A DNA stretch of 64,000 bases, from assembly GCF_016735595.1 (NCBI RefSeq), contig NZ_JAERRB010000009.1, positions 62,001 through 126,000 on the forward strand, in the 5' to 3' direction. The position numbers and the translations under genes were made by a program. Numbering within the stretch: the first letter of the stretch is position 1; the number at the start of each line of letters is the position of its first letter. Positions 52,988 through 61,844 of the stretch are shown one piece after another. Source of the stretch: Chryseolinea lacunae (GTDB lineage Bacteria > Bacteroidota > Bacteroidia > Cytophagales > Cyclobacteriaceae). The notes beneath the pieces were generated by a model. That model did not search any database, had not been told where the DNA came from, and worked only from the letters and a program-made list of their open reading frames with translations.

Positions 52988-54105
52988 TATCTAGGTCTAT
53001 TAAGAATAATTTCAATTCCTTCATTAAGAAGACGTATGTGCCTCTCCATAGTGAAATGGCGATGAATCTTCTCCTTACCTGCCACGCCCATTTTCCTCGC
53101 TAGTTCTCTGTTTTCTAAAATAAACAGTAGATGCTGGCTCATTGATTTCACATCACGTTCGTCGCACAAAAGACCTGTAACCCCCTCTTCCACGACGTCT
53201 ATTATTCCAGCGTGACGAGTTGCTATCACTGGTAAGCCGAGTGCTTGTGCTTCCAAAATGGCGACGGGCGTTCCTTCAGAATCTCCATGGGACGGAGTGA
53301 TTGAATGTTGAACAAATGCAATCGAGTTGACCATTAGATCCTGAATTTCATCACGCCCGAGTGGGCCAATTAAATTCACATTATTGCCCATTTCAAAAGC
53401 ATTAATCAATTCCTTGCAAACTTCCCAAAGCACGCCATCACCTACCATAACCAGTTTAGCATCAGGATGCTTTTCAAGCACGTGCTTGAAACTAATAAGA
53501 GTCAAATAGGGCGCCTTTTTATCAACAAATCGTCCAACAGACAAAAACTGTTTAGTAACAAAGGTTGGACTTAACGTAAGGAAGGAGTTATCTACGCCAT
53601 ACGGGTTATACACAATCTTCTCCGCGGGAGCGCCCAGTGCAATGAGCTGCTTCTCCATCGCTCTTGAAACCGCAATAATTGCTGTAGCGTACTTAAATAC
53701 TTCCTTATAGCCATTGCTATTTCTTTCGAGAGTAGGTTTATGAGTGGCATCATAACCATGAAAATGCACTACCATCGGAATACCAAGTACACGAACAACT
53801 TTTAGTACGGCAACGGCGGTGGGCCCATACTCGGCCAGTACAACTTTGATTTTGTTTGTTCGGAATGATTTAGCAAGTAGAAACTCTTTACTGGAGAACT
53901 GTCGGTAAAAGCATGATCTCAGCACCCGATGCAAGACACCCTTAAAAAAAACTTTGGTTCCAAGAGCTGTGTCATCGTAAAAAGAAGGGAAGCCACCTCC
54001 ATAATAGTAAAAAACCTTACCACTCAGCAATTTCCTATGCGCTTGAATGAAAGTCTCCGAATAGGCATCCTTATTCGGGCTAACGATGGCAATTGATTTT
54101 GTCAT
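52987..54105 (-). CDS. Glycosyltransferase family 4
   Basis: This 372-residue GT-B enzyme starts at ATG 54105 (a TTG just upstream is in frame). Motifs: SIAIVSPNKDAYSETFIQAHRKLL-like N terminus (IVSPNKDAYSETFIQAH), VVHFHGYDATHKPTL, FLSVGRFVDKKAPYLTL and the donor site SDSEGTPVAILEAQALGLP (E-x7-E). It resembles colanic-acid WcaL-type enzymes. It lies in the AT-rich segment. Confidence 0.9.
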   Translation of the reverse strand: MTKSIAIVSPNKDAYSETFIQAHRKLLSGKVFYYYGGGFPSFYDDTALGTKVFFKGVLHRVLRSCFYRQFSSKEFLLAKSFRTNKIKVVLAEYGPTAVAVLKVVRVLGIPMVVHFHGYDATHKPTLERNSNGYKEVFKYATAIIAVSRAMEKQLIALGAPAEKIVYNPYGVDNSFLTLSPTFVTKQFLSVGRFVDKKAPYLTLISFKHVLEKHPDAKLVMVGDGVLWEVCKELINAFEMGNNVNLIGPLGRDEIQDLMVNSIAFVQHSITPSHGDSEGTPVAILEAQALGLPVIATRHAGIIDVVEEGVTGLLCDERDVKSMSQHLLFILENRELARKMGVAGKEKIHRHFTMERHIRLLNEGIEIILNRPR

Positions 54106-54118
54106 CAATTTTCTGATT

Positions 54119-54841
54119 TCATTTCCGAATGAAGCCTACCAGCCCGGTTATCATCGTACTTTCCTTCCATTTTTTTGCGATGACGTCACGCTTAATCAAA
54201 TAGGATTGAATAGGTCGTATGAACGGAATAATCATATTCCGCGTTAACTTATTCATTGGTGCCCTCTTGATCCAAAGCCCGAGCATTTGCGCCATACTCG
54301 CATGCCATCCACCGAGAGGCTTAATGTCTATATCTAAAAAACCAACCTTGCGCAGTTCCCTATCAAGGGAAAAAGGTGTGAATCTATATTCGTCGTACGG
54401 CACCTCATGAAGGGGCCATAAAAATGGGACAGTAAAAAACAAAAAGCCTCCCGGTTTGAGCACCCTGTATATCTCAGACAATACCAGATTAGTATCTGGG
54501 CAATGTTCAAACACTTCTGTCGCCATTACTATGTCAAATGTATTATTCTCAAGTGGCATAGCTTTTCCATCCCACAAAATATCAGGCTTAATAACAGAAT
54601 CGTACTTCAGAGCACCTTCTATGTCCATACCCAAATAAGAACTGACGGTGCTATTGGTGGTGATGAAATTTCGATAGGGCATCTTTCCACATCCTACATC
54701 TAAAAGTTTTCCAGCGAAAAATGGCAAACGATTCGTGAGCGAAGAGACGATCGCCTTACGATGAAAATATACATCGAGCGTATCCCTATCATTCTTGATG
54801 TTGACAAAATTATCTTTAGAACCATCAACTTCTGTTGACAT
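54119..54841 (-). CDS. SAM-dependent methyltransferase
   Basis: This 240-residue class I methyltransferase has LLDVGCGKMPYRNF, IVMATEVFEHCPD and VLKPGGFLFFTVPF. Start ATG at 54841 (a TTG two codons earlier would overlap the next gene by 4 bases). It probably methylates a sugar in the repeat unit. It is in the AT-rich part of the locus, with a 13-base gap to the glycosyltransferase gene. Confidence 0.85.
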   Translation of the reverse strand: MSTEVDGSKDNFVNIKNDRDTLDVYFHRKAIVSSLTNRLPFFAGKLLDVGCGKMPYRNFITTNSTVSSYLGMDIEGALKYDSVIKPDILWDGKAMPLENNTFDIVMATEVFEHCPDTNLVLSEIYRVLKPGGFLFFTVPFLWPLHEVPYDEYRFTPFSLDRELRKVGFLDIDIKPLGGWHASMAQMLGLWIKRAPMNKLTRNMIIPFIRPIQSYLIKRDVIAKKWKESTMITGLVGFIRK

Positions 54842-54843
54842 AC

Positions 54844-55596
54844 TCAATCATTTAGTTTTACCGCCACACGCCCCGTATAATCAATTCGGCTTAAAAAGAT
54901 CTGAATTTTGTTTTTTTCCAAATATTCATCGATCGCCTTTCTGCATCCCTTCCAATGTCCATAGTCATCAATAATCAAAATCCCACCCTTTGCCAGCCTT
55001 GGAAACAAATACTCCATTTCCACCCGGGTGGACTCATACCAATCGGTATCAAGCCTTAATAGTGCTATTTTTGAAGGCACGTTGGACGGAATTGTATCTT
55101 CAGCTTTTCCTTTTATAAAATTAAAATTCGAAGCCGGATATCCCGTTGATGCAATATTCTTCTGTACTTCATCTATCGGCGAATATGCCCATCCCCACGA
55201 CGTTTCTTTACTTTCTGAAGCGAGGCGCTCAGACGCCTTTACCCCCTTCAAATCTTCATCCATATCAGTAGGGGCACTCATTCCATCGAAAGTATCATAG
55301 AGATGAATTTTTCGAGACGTGTCTTTTGATTCAATCAACGTGTAGGCCATTGCCATCACACTTCCTCCCTTCCAAACTCCACACTCAACAAAATCCCCTT
55401 CTATTCTATTCTTAGTTATATAATTCACTGAATCAATAAGACACTTGACCCTATCAATACTTGTCATGGTATATGGGGTGACTTTACCAAACACTTCGGC
55501 TTCAAAAGCACCAATGTCCAGTGGAACACTTTTTTGAACAGCACTCTTTGGCGCTTTCTTTCTGCCCCTTATGGCATTATAAATTTTACGTAGCAT
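54844..55596 (-). CDS. TylF/MycF-type sugar O-methyltransferase
   Basis: This 250-residue protein (ATG at 55596; a TTG 21 bases upstream would create an overlap) matches the TylF/MycF family: DFVECGVWKGGSVMAMAYTL, LYDTFDGMSAPT, LLRLDTDWYESTRVEME (metal-binding Asp) and IIDDYGHWKGCRKAIDEYL. Family members methylate deoxysugar hydroxyls using Mg2+. It fits modification of deoxysugars in the polysaccharide. Confidence 0.88.
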   Translation of the reverse strand: MLRKIYNAIRGRKKAPKSAVQKSVPLDIGAFEAEVFGKVTPYTMTSIDRVKCLIDSVNYITKNRIEGDFVECGVWKGGSVMAMAYTLIESKDTSRKIHLYDTFDGMSAPTDMDEDLKGVKASERLASESKETSWGWAYSPIDEVQKNIASTGYPASNFNFIKGKAEDTIPSNVPSKIALLRLDTDWYESTRVEMEYLFPRLAKGGILIIDDYGHWKGCRKAIDEYLEKNKIQIFLSRIDYTGRVAVKLND

Positions 55597-55600
55597 TCTT

Positions 55601-56215
55601 TTATTTTTTAACTTCAAATTCCCGATTACCTCTTTCCTTTATGATCCTGGCAGGCACCCCACCAATAACTTTAAACGGAGAAACAGTTTTCGTCACGACG
55701 CTCCCTGCCGCCACAACACATCCCCGTCCAATTTCAACGCCATCCAGTATGCTGCAGGCGTGCCCAATCCATACATCATCGTTGATAACAATTCCTTTAC
55801 TCACATTCCCTTGAAGCGCAATCGGCGCGTTAGAATCACTGAATACATGATTATTGGGAATGATCATATTGTGACCTGCTATCAGAACATTATCTCCGAT
55901 CCAAGTTCCTCCATGACCGTAAATGATAGTATATGGATTGATGCTACAATTGCGCCCTATTTTTATGCCGCCGCCATAGGTCTTCAATATGACACCCTCA
56001 TAGATTCTAGCATTATCACCAATTTCTATTGTACCTCCAGAAACAATTTCCAACACCGCAGTTTCCGAAATAAAAACCCCCTTGCCTATTTTTATCCCAG
56101 GGGTAGTCTTCATCAAATGCTTACGTACTCTCGCTCTAAGTGAACCATCGACCTTGTAGCACCTCAGGATAACACCAAATAAAGCATTTTTCAAAAGTTG
56201 TCTTAGCTCTTTCAT
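55601..56215 (-). CDS. Hexapeptide-repeat acyltransferase
   Basis: This 204-residue protein (ATG at 56215; a TTG 18 bases upstream is in frame) is a left-handed beta-helix enzyme: GGTIEIGDNARIYEGV, IYGHGGTWIGDNVLIAGHNMI, GIVINDDVWIGHACSIL and the tail FKVIGGVPARIIKERG. It resembles WcaF/maltose O-acetyltransferase-like enzymes, with a catalytic His in NNHVFSD. It should O-acetylate a sugar. A 4-base gap separates it from the TylF-like gene. Confidence 0.87.
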   Translation of the reverse strand: MKELRQLLKNALFGVILRCYKVDGSLRARVRKHLMKTTPGIKIGKGVFISETAVLEIVSGGTIEIGDNARIYEGVILKTYGGGIKIGRNCSINPYTIIYGHGGTWIGDNVLIAGHNMIIPNNHVFSDSNAPIALQGNVSKGIVINDDVWIGHACSILDGVEIGRGCVVAAGSVVTKTVSPFKVIGGVPARIIKERGNREFEVKK

Positions 56216-56249
56216 CGCATAAAAGTTCTGCAATTCAAAAAAAACGCTC

Positions 56250-57515
56250 CTATGACAAAATCCATTTATAATCTTCTATATACTTCATCTCATTGATCGT
56301 CCACGGATAGGATCTTTCCAAATTTAACATCGTCACTTCAAAATAGCAGACATCATTCAACATCTCTATCTTAGTCCTTCCGTAGTTGGCTGTAAAATGC
56401 ACCTTCAATCTATAGTTACCCATATAAAGCCTACATTTTGGAATCACACACTCCAATTTGAATTTTCCAGTTATATCACAAAAATTCATGTTGTTGTGAT
56501 ATAGCGTGAGATTTAGAATTCTCTCATCATAAGCGTTGACAATCTCAATAGCAATCGCTGCACCGTCAATCTTAACTTTATTATCTATTTCAAATACAAT
56601 GCTCATTGGCTGCCCGTTGTCCTGAATATTGTTTGGGCGGGTAGTTTTTAAGTACAGCTTTTCAATTCTAGATTCATCGGACTTATTCTCTTTTTCGTAA
56701 GTCAGCTTTGAATGATCAACTTTATTTTCAAGTAAATAACTATTAATCACCGATTCAGTTTCACCTTCCATTGCAAGAGAACCTGACTTAAGCAAGAAAG
56801 ACTTTTTACACAGAATGCTAATAGCTTGCATATTGTGACTTACAAAAAGAACAGTCCTGCCACCATTTTTACTCACTTCCTTCATCTTACCAAGTGCTCT
56901 TTCCTGGAACTCAAAATCTCCAACGGCGAGAACTTCATCAACAATCAAAATCTCTGGTTCCAGAAAGGCTGCAACGGCAAACCCCAAACGCACCATCATT
57001 CCTGAAGAATATCTTTTCACCGGTGTATCTATATATTTTGACACCCCGGCAAAGTCAACGATGTCATCAAACTTGCTTGCAATCTCGTACCTCGTCATAC
57101 CGAGAATGGTCCCATTCATAAACACATTCTCCCGGCCAGTCATTTCTGTATGAAAACCGGTTCCCACTTCAAGGAGAGATGCAATTCGACCTTTTATTCT
57201 CACATTGCCTTCCGATGGGGCAGTTATTCTTGAGAGGACCTTCAGAAGTGTCGATTTACCCGCACCATTCCTGCCAATGATACCCACAACGTCACCTTTA
57301 TTGATATTAAAGCTAATATCTTTTAAGGCCCACACATACTCATTCTTGGATGCCGCCTTCGTACGGTCATTCAATTGCCCCACTTTTGCATAGGGATCAC
57401 CTTGCCCGCGAGCCTTAGCCCACCAGCGCTTAAGGTCGTGGCTGAGCGTTCCTGTTCCAACCTCGCCAAGGCGATACAATTTTCCCAAACTCTCTACTTC
57501 AATAGCTCTGCTCAT
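56250..57515 (-). CDS. wzt: Polysaccharide ABC exporter ATPase (Wzt-like)
   Basis: This 421-residue protein has an ATPase domain at 1-245 with Walker A GRNGAGKST, signature YSSGM, Walker B ILIVDEVLAVGD and H-loop SHN, and a C-terminal beta-sandwich (about 280-415) like the Wzt carbohydrate-binding domain of O8/O9a-type exporters, which recognises the non-reducing end of a finished glycan. With Wzm it exports lipid-linked polymer to the periplasm. Its permease gene lies 9 bases upstream. It belongs to the AT-rich segment. Confidence 0.92.
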   Translation of the reverse strand: MSRAIEVESLGKLYRLGEVGTGTLSHDLKRWWAKARGQGDPYAKVGQLNDRTKAASKNEYVWALKDISFNINKGDVVGIIGRNGAGKSTLLKVLSRITAPSEGNVRIKGRIASLLEVGTGFHTEMTGRENVFMNGTILGMTRYEIASKFDDIVDFAGVSKYIDTPVKRYSSGMMVRLGFAVAAFLEPEILIVDEVLAVGDFEFQERALGKMKEVSKNGGRTVLFVSHNMQAISILCKKSFLLKSGSLAMEGETESVINSYLLENKVDHSKLTYEKENKSDESRIEKLYLKTTRPNNIQDNGQPMSIVFEIDNKVKIDGAAIAIEIVNAYDERILNLTLYHNNMNFCDITGKFKLECVIPKCRLYMGNYRLKVHFTANYGRTKIEMLNDVCYFEVTMLNLERSYPWTINEMKYIEDYKWILS

Positions 57516-57524
57516 ATCTAGTTT

Positions 57525-58403
57525 CTACACGGTATCCATGAACGTATTCTCCACCTTACTAAAAATCAGAATTCCTAGGGAAAGGACAATCACTGTTACC
57601 AACCCTGTGTAGCCTAGACCGCCCCATGACCAAACACCAGATCCCGTAAAGGCAAAGCGGAACCCCTCAACAAGATGTGTTACTGGATTCATCAAAATCA
57701 GCCCCTTATACTTTTGTGGAACAGATGACAACGGATAAATAACTGGAGTTGCATACATCATTAGGCTCACGCCAAATTGGATAAGGAAATTAAGGTCTCT
57801 ATACTTGGTAGTCAGTGACGTGAAGATTATCCCCAATCCCATGCCTAACAAAGCAATACAAATCAGCAGGAATGGGACAAAAACAATATGATAGCTGACG
57901 TGGATTTCCGTGCCCTTCAGTACATATACGGCCAACACAACAAGAAAAAACAGAAATTGAACTAAGAATTTCAATAGCCCGGAAGTTACTTTCGCAATGG
58001 GCACAATTATCCGTGGAAAATACACCTTACCAAATATGTTGGCATTCTCAAGAAAAGTCTTTGATGTGAGCGTTAGGGATTCTGAGAAATAATTCCAGAT
58101 GATAATGCCCGAACTATAAAACAATGCTTTAGGGATACCATCCGTCGAAATCCCAGCGATGCCTCCAAAAACCACAATGTAAACGATGGTTGTTAGAATA
58201 GGTTGAACAAAGAACCAAATTGGCCCCAATATCGTCTGCTTGTATATTACGATAACATCACGCTTTACAAACATGTAAAGCAAGTCCTTATACCGAAGAA
58301 CATCTCTCCAGGGTATGTTGAAGAATCCCTTATTCGACGACAAGACAACATCCCATTTCGTCTCAACTATTGACACTGAATTTTGATCGACTTTATCACT
58401 CAT
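57525..58403 (-). CDS. wzm: Polysaccharide ABC exporter permease (Wzm-like)
   Basis: This 292-residue ABC-2 type permease starts at ATG 58403 (the frame is open upstream). About six membrane helices are visible: LGPIWFFVQPILTTIVYIVVF, ISTDGIPKALFYSSGIIIWNYF, FLVQFLFFLVVLAVYVL and VPFLLICIALLGMGLGIIF. It has the GPIW and YATPVIYPLSSVP segments of Wzm/TagG proteins. It pairs with the Wzt-like gene. Confidence 0.9.
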   Translation of the reverse strand: MSDKVDQNSVSIVETKWDVVLSSNKGFFNIPWRDVLRYKDLLYMFVKRDVIVIYKQTILGPIWFFVQPILTTIVYIVVFGGIAGISTDGIPKALFYSSGIIIWNYFSESLTLTSKTFLENANIFGKVYFPRIIVPIAKVTSGLLKFLVQFLFFLVVLAVYVLKGTEIHVSYHIVFVPFLLICIALLGMGLGIIFTSLTTKYRDLNFLIQFGVSLMMYATPVIYPLSSVPQKYKGLILMNPVTHLVEGFRFAFTGSGVWSWGGLGYTGLVTVIVLSLGILIFSKVENTFMDTV

Positions 58404-58453
58404 GATTTTCAAATCTAATAAGCCTTTTTTCTTTCTCAACTCTCACAGCTACT

Positions 58454-60889
58454 TCAATCCGAGTAATATCCTGCGTCCGTTTTCTTATCCTTGCCGTAGC
58501 GATAACCATAGCCATAGCCATAGCCATACCCGTAGCCATACCCGTAGCCATGGCCATACCCATAGCCCATACCCGTCTTGCGCAAATCATTAAAGAGTAT
58601 GCTGATCCGTGGCAATTTACCCGTGCTGTAAAACTCATCCACGGCCTGCAGTGCTGCCTTGGGTGTATAGTCTTGCCGTATCACAAACAAGCTGTGATCA
58701 GCAAAGTTTGCTAACACGAAGGCGTCGGTAACAAACGACAATGGCGGTGTGTCCATCACAATAAAATCATACCGGGTGCGCAACTCTACAACCAATTCGG
58801 CCATCGCCGGGCGAATCAACAACTCACTCGGGTTTGGGGGCATTGGACCGCCCGCAATCAAATCAAGATTTTCGATGGCACTGTGCTGAATCACATCGTC
58901 AAGCTTTACCAGGCCCGACAAATATTGGCTAAGGCCAACATCATTGTTCAACGACAGGTCATCATATAACTTTGGCTTTCGCAAATCGGCACCGACAATG
59001 ACGGTGCGTTTGCCTGCCAACGCCAAAACCGTAGCCAGATTCAAACTCGTGAACGACTTCCCCTCTCCGGGTATAGACGACGTCACCATAAACACCTGCT
59101 TGTCCTTATTGCCCGTAAAATAATTGAGGTTCGACCGCAACGCGCGAAAAGATTCGGATAATGCAGAACGGGGCTTGTTATACACAATGAGTGGATCGGC
59201 AGCCTGGTTGTGACCAATGGCTCCGATGATGGGCACACTGGTGATCTTCTCAATGTCGTCTTTGGATTGTATCCGGTTATTTAGAACTTCCAGTAAGACA
59301 AAAATGAAGATCGGCAAAAAAATCCCTACCCCTGCGGCGAGTGCATAGTTCTGATCCGTTTTCGGCGTAATGGCTCCTCCCGCCATCGGCGGGTTCACAA
59401 CAACAATATCAGATGTTGTCGATGCTTTTGAAAGCCCTGCCTCCGTGCGTTTTTGCAACAAGAACACGTAAAGGTTTTCCTTTAGTGAATAATTACGCTT
59501 GATCGTGACCAGTTCGCGTTGCGTGCTCGGCAATCTTGCCAGTTGCTCATCCACCAGCTTAATCTGGTCGTCAATAAATTGAATATTGATCTGTTGCGTT
59601 TTACGGGTGTTCTCAATCGTCTTTAGAATATCTTTCTTCAAATATTCTATGCGAGCAAGTTTATCATTCAACCGTGGATTATCCTGTAACTTGTTAACAC
59701 CCTTCTCCATGTTGCCCTCGTAGATGTTGACTTGTGTCTGCAACTCAATCACTTCGGCGATCAGGTTCGACACAATATTATCTGTGATTCCTACACTGGC
59801 CGGAGTAAAAACGCCATCGTACTGGTCGCTTTTCAGGAGCTTTGTAACATAGCTGAAATAGTTGTCCAACAACCGGAATTGGAATTTCTGCTCCTCGTAG
59901 CTCTGAACCTTCAAATACAACCGGTTAGTTTCCTCTTCGAGTGAAGTGATGATGTTTCGTCGTTTGAAATTCTCGACCTGGTCTTCATAGTGTTCCAGCG
60001 AATCGCCAATCGACAGCAGTTGTTCATCCAAAAACCGGATGGCCATGGTGGCTACCTTGTTCTTTTTTTCAATGTCGTAAAATTGATAGCGTTCTATGAA
60101 CTTGTTCAGAAAGTCAATCTCCTTCTGTGCTACGGGGCCTTTGATTTCAAGATCCACCACAGAGGCGCCAACGGTAGACCAGGTGGCCGTTAACCGGCTG
60201 GAATATTGCTTCGCCAGCCAAAGTGGGTCATTAAAACGCACCACAAAGTTTTTTCCAATCAAATGTTCGACCGAACCCCGCGAAGCAACGAACAACCTGA
60301 ATCCATTTATGGCGATTGTATCATTAAAATGCAGTTGCGAAAATTCTTTGCCCGACTGTGACGCATCTTCGGTCAGGTATTGAAGTGAAAACGTTCGGGC
60401 ATCTTTCACTTCAAAATACATCGACTTGCCATAGGGAGGCTTACTTCCCGGAAGAATGGAGAATGCAACCGGAAAATCGGAATCGTAAAACTCGGTTGTC
60501 AAAATCTCCCCTTCCCGGTAAAACGAAACATCAAATCCAAGACTCTCCAACACTTCCTGAAGAAGCGGAAAGGATTTCATGATGTAGATCTCGTTGTAAA
60601 AATTACGATACGGGTTAATCAGCGCGTTGTTATACAGAAATTTAGCGCCTGCATTTTCTTCGTTCTCTTTTATAATGATCGAAGCCTTTACGGGGAAAAT
60701 TCTGGTACTGTAACGGTTAACAACGTAGGCGATAATGAGGGCGGCGGAAAGTGAAAGCAAAATAAAATACCAGAAACGCAAAACACGGTCCAGTACGCGT
60801 TTGAAATTAATCTGTATGCCTCCTGCAGATTCCTTCACAGGACCCGTGCCAACCTCCGGAAAATCAGCTATGGAACGATTTGTATTCAA
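58454..60889 (-). CDS. wzc: Wzc-like polysaccharide co-polymerase/tyrosine autokinase with Gly-Tyr tail
   Basis: This 811-residue protein starts at TTG (60889), as no nearby in-frame ATG exists. Residues about 30-530 form a Wzz-like chain-length domain with membrane helices near 38-58 and 500-520 and a periplasmic coiled-coil. The cytoplasmic kinase follows: Walker A SSIPGEGKSFTSLNLA, A' VIVGADLRKPKLY, Walker B DFIVMDTPP. The C-terminal tyrosine cluster, normally autophosphorylated, here is an uncommonly regular tail with about 13 Tyr in the last 38 residues (GYGYGHGYGYGYGYGY-like). It controls polymer length/export with the Wza-like protein. Confidence 0.92.
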   Translation of the reverse strand: MNTNRSIADFPEVGTGPVKESAGGIQINFKRVLDRVLRFWYFILLSLSAALIIAYVVNRYSTRIFPVKASIIIKENEENAGAKFLYNNALINPYRNFYNEIYIMKSFPLLQEVLESLGFDVSFYREGEILTTEFYDSDFPVAFSILPGSKPPYGKSMYFEVKDARTFSLQYLTEDASQSGKEFSQLHFNDTIAINGFRLFVASRGSVEHLIGKNFVVRFNDPLWLAKQYSSRLTATWSTVGASVVDLEIKGPVAQKEIDFLNKFIERYQFYDIEKKNKVATMAIRFLDEQLLSIGDSLEHYEDQVENFKRRNIITSLEEETNRLYLKVQSYEEQKFQFRLLDNYFSYVTKLLKSDQYDGVFTPASVGITDNIVSNLIAEVIELQTQVNIYEGNMEKGVNKLQDNPRLNDKLARIEYLKKDILKTIENTRKTQQINIQFIDDQIKLVDEQLARLPSTQRELVTIKRNYSLKENLYVFLLQKRTEAGLSKASTTSDIVVVNPPMAGGAITPKTDQNYALAAGVGIFLPIFIFVLLEVLNNRIQSKDDIEKITSVPIIGAIGHNQAADPLIVYNKPRSALSESFRALRSNLNYFTGNKDKQVFMVTSSIPGEGKSFTSLNLATVLALAGKRTVIVGADLRKPKLYDDLSLNNDVGLSQYLSGLVKLDDVIQHSAIENLDLIAGGPMPPNPSELLIRPAMAELVVELRTRYDFIVMDTPPLSFVTDAFVLANFADHSLFVIRQDYTPKAALQAVDEFYSTGKLPRISILFNDLRKTGMGYGYGHGYGYGYGYGYGYGYGYRYGKDKKTDAGYYSD
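58496..58567 (-). repeat. Twelve-unit hexanucleotide repeat encoding a Gly-Tyr tail
   Basis: Twelve consecutive GGY-TAY-like six-base units (with one GGC-CAT and one CGC-TAC variant) encode GY GY GH then eight GY and RY in the last residues of the Wzc-like kinase. Loss or gain of units keeps the frame and changes the number of tyrosines, so slipped-strand variation is possible. Confidence 0.9.
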
Positions 60890-60891
60890 GA

Positions 60892-61686
60892 TTATCGGGT
60901 AAGGGTGACAATTAATAGACCAAAGGATATGGCTGTCGTAACAATCGCCAGGTTCGATGTAAAATATTTTCTAAACGTGCGTTGCTTTAGCGGAGGCACG
61001 ATAATGACATCATTTTGCTGCACGTAGTAATAGGGAGATTCTACAAATTTCTCCTCCAGCAAGTTCACATAATACACCTCGGTCTCAGGCCCACGTTGCC
61101 GGATCACCTTCACCAGAGTTCTATCGGCTAATTCCGTTAATCCGCCTGCCAAACCCAGCGCCTCGCTCATCGTGAGCCGTGTGTTTGTAGAGATCACCGT
61201 CTGCTCCCTCAAAACCTCGCCCAGTAGCGTGAACCGGAAATTCAGCATCCGCACACGCACAATCACATCGGGCATATATTTCGACGCCCTGGCCCGGATC
61301 GAATCTTCTGCCTGGAAGGGCGTGAGCCCGGCTAGTTTTAATTTGCCGAGCACCGCATATTCAACATACCCCTCGCGATTAACCAGGATGCCGTTTGCAG
61401 ATGAGTTACTAATGCCACCTCCAGCCCGAACTTGAGGTGTCAGCTTTGAAAGAAAATCAAACGCATCGCTCTCGTCCGTCAGAGTTTCAAAATTAATACT
61501 GAGCAGATCAAGGGGTTGAATATGATACTCCTGTATGTTCAAGGCATGCCTACGCAACACCGTATCGCGCGGAATCTCCTTCCGGTGCTTCAAATCATCC
61601 TTCTGATAGTACACCAGTTTTCGGTTGGGCACGCAGGAACTTAAAATCAAGAGGGCTAGCCCAATGAAAAGCCAGATACGGGTCAT
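60892..61686 (-). CDS. wza: Wza-like polysaccharide export lipoprotein
   Basis: This 264-residue protein has a lipobox LILSSC (Cys17) and the BexD/CtrA/VexA poly-export domain (YHIQPLDLLSINF..., GYVEYAVLGKLKLAGLTPFQAEDSI) followed by an SLBB domain (TLLGEVLREQTVI, TLVKVIRQRG) and a C-terminal membrane helix (FTSNLAIVTTAISFGLLIV). It forms the outer-membrane channel for the polymer. It lies 2 bases from the Wzc-like start. TATATTTG at 61719-61726 precedes it. Confidence 0.93.
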   Translation of the reverse strand: MTRIWLFIGLALLILSSCVPNRKLVYYQKDDLKHRKEIPRDTVLRRHALNIQEYHIQPLDLLSINFETLTDESDAFDFLSKLTPQVRAGGGISNSSANGILVNREGYVEYAVLGKLKLAGLTPFQAEDSIRARASKYMPDVIVRVRMLNFRFTLLGEVLREQTVISTNTRLTMSEALGLAGGLTELADRTLVKVIRQRGPETEVYYVNLLEEKFVESPYYYVQQNDVIIVPPLKQRTFRKYFTSNLAIVTTAISFGLLIVTLTR

Positions 61687-61718
61687 TTATTTTGTCGGTT
61701 TTAAACTGCCAAACGAGG

Positions 61719-61726
61719 CAAATATA
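61719..61726 (-). promoter_or_regulatory. Bacteroidota -7 promoter element before wza
   Basis: On the minus strand TATATTTG fits TAnnTTTG exactly and lies 33 bases upstream of the wza start. The same TATATTTGC sequence precedes fcl. No -33 TTTG was found at the usual spacing. Confidence 0.45.
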
Positions 61727-61844
61727 CGCGATATGTATGATTTAAGTCGGAACCTTCAGCAACGTTTGTCTTGGTTTAGGTTGGGCTTCGTTACACTCCG
61801 CCCAAGTTCCGTATGCCAGGACGAAACCTCTGACAAGGTTCTCC

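Noticed and set aside
58496-58567. Repeat considered as a CRISPR-like array
   Set aside because: Units are contiguous six-base codon pairs with no spacers, inside a gene.
58396-58638. Met/Ala-rich frame over the hexanucleotide repeat
   Set aside because: It is the repeat read in another frame; the Wzc-like gene accounts for it.
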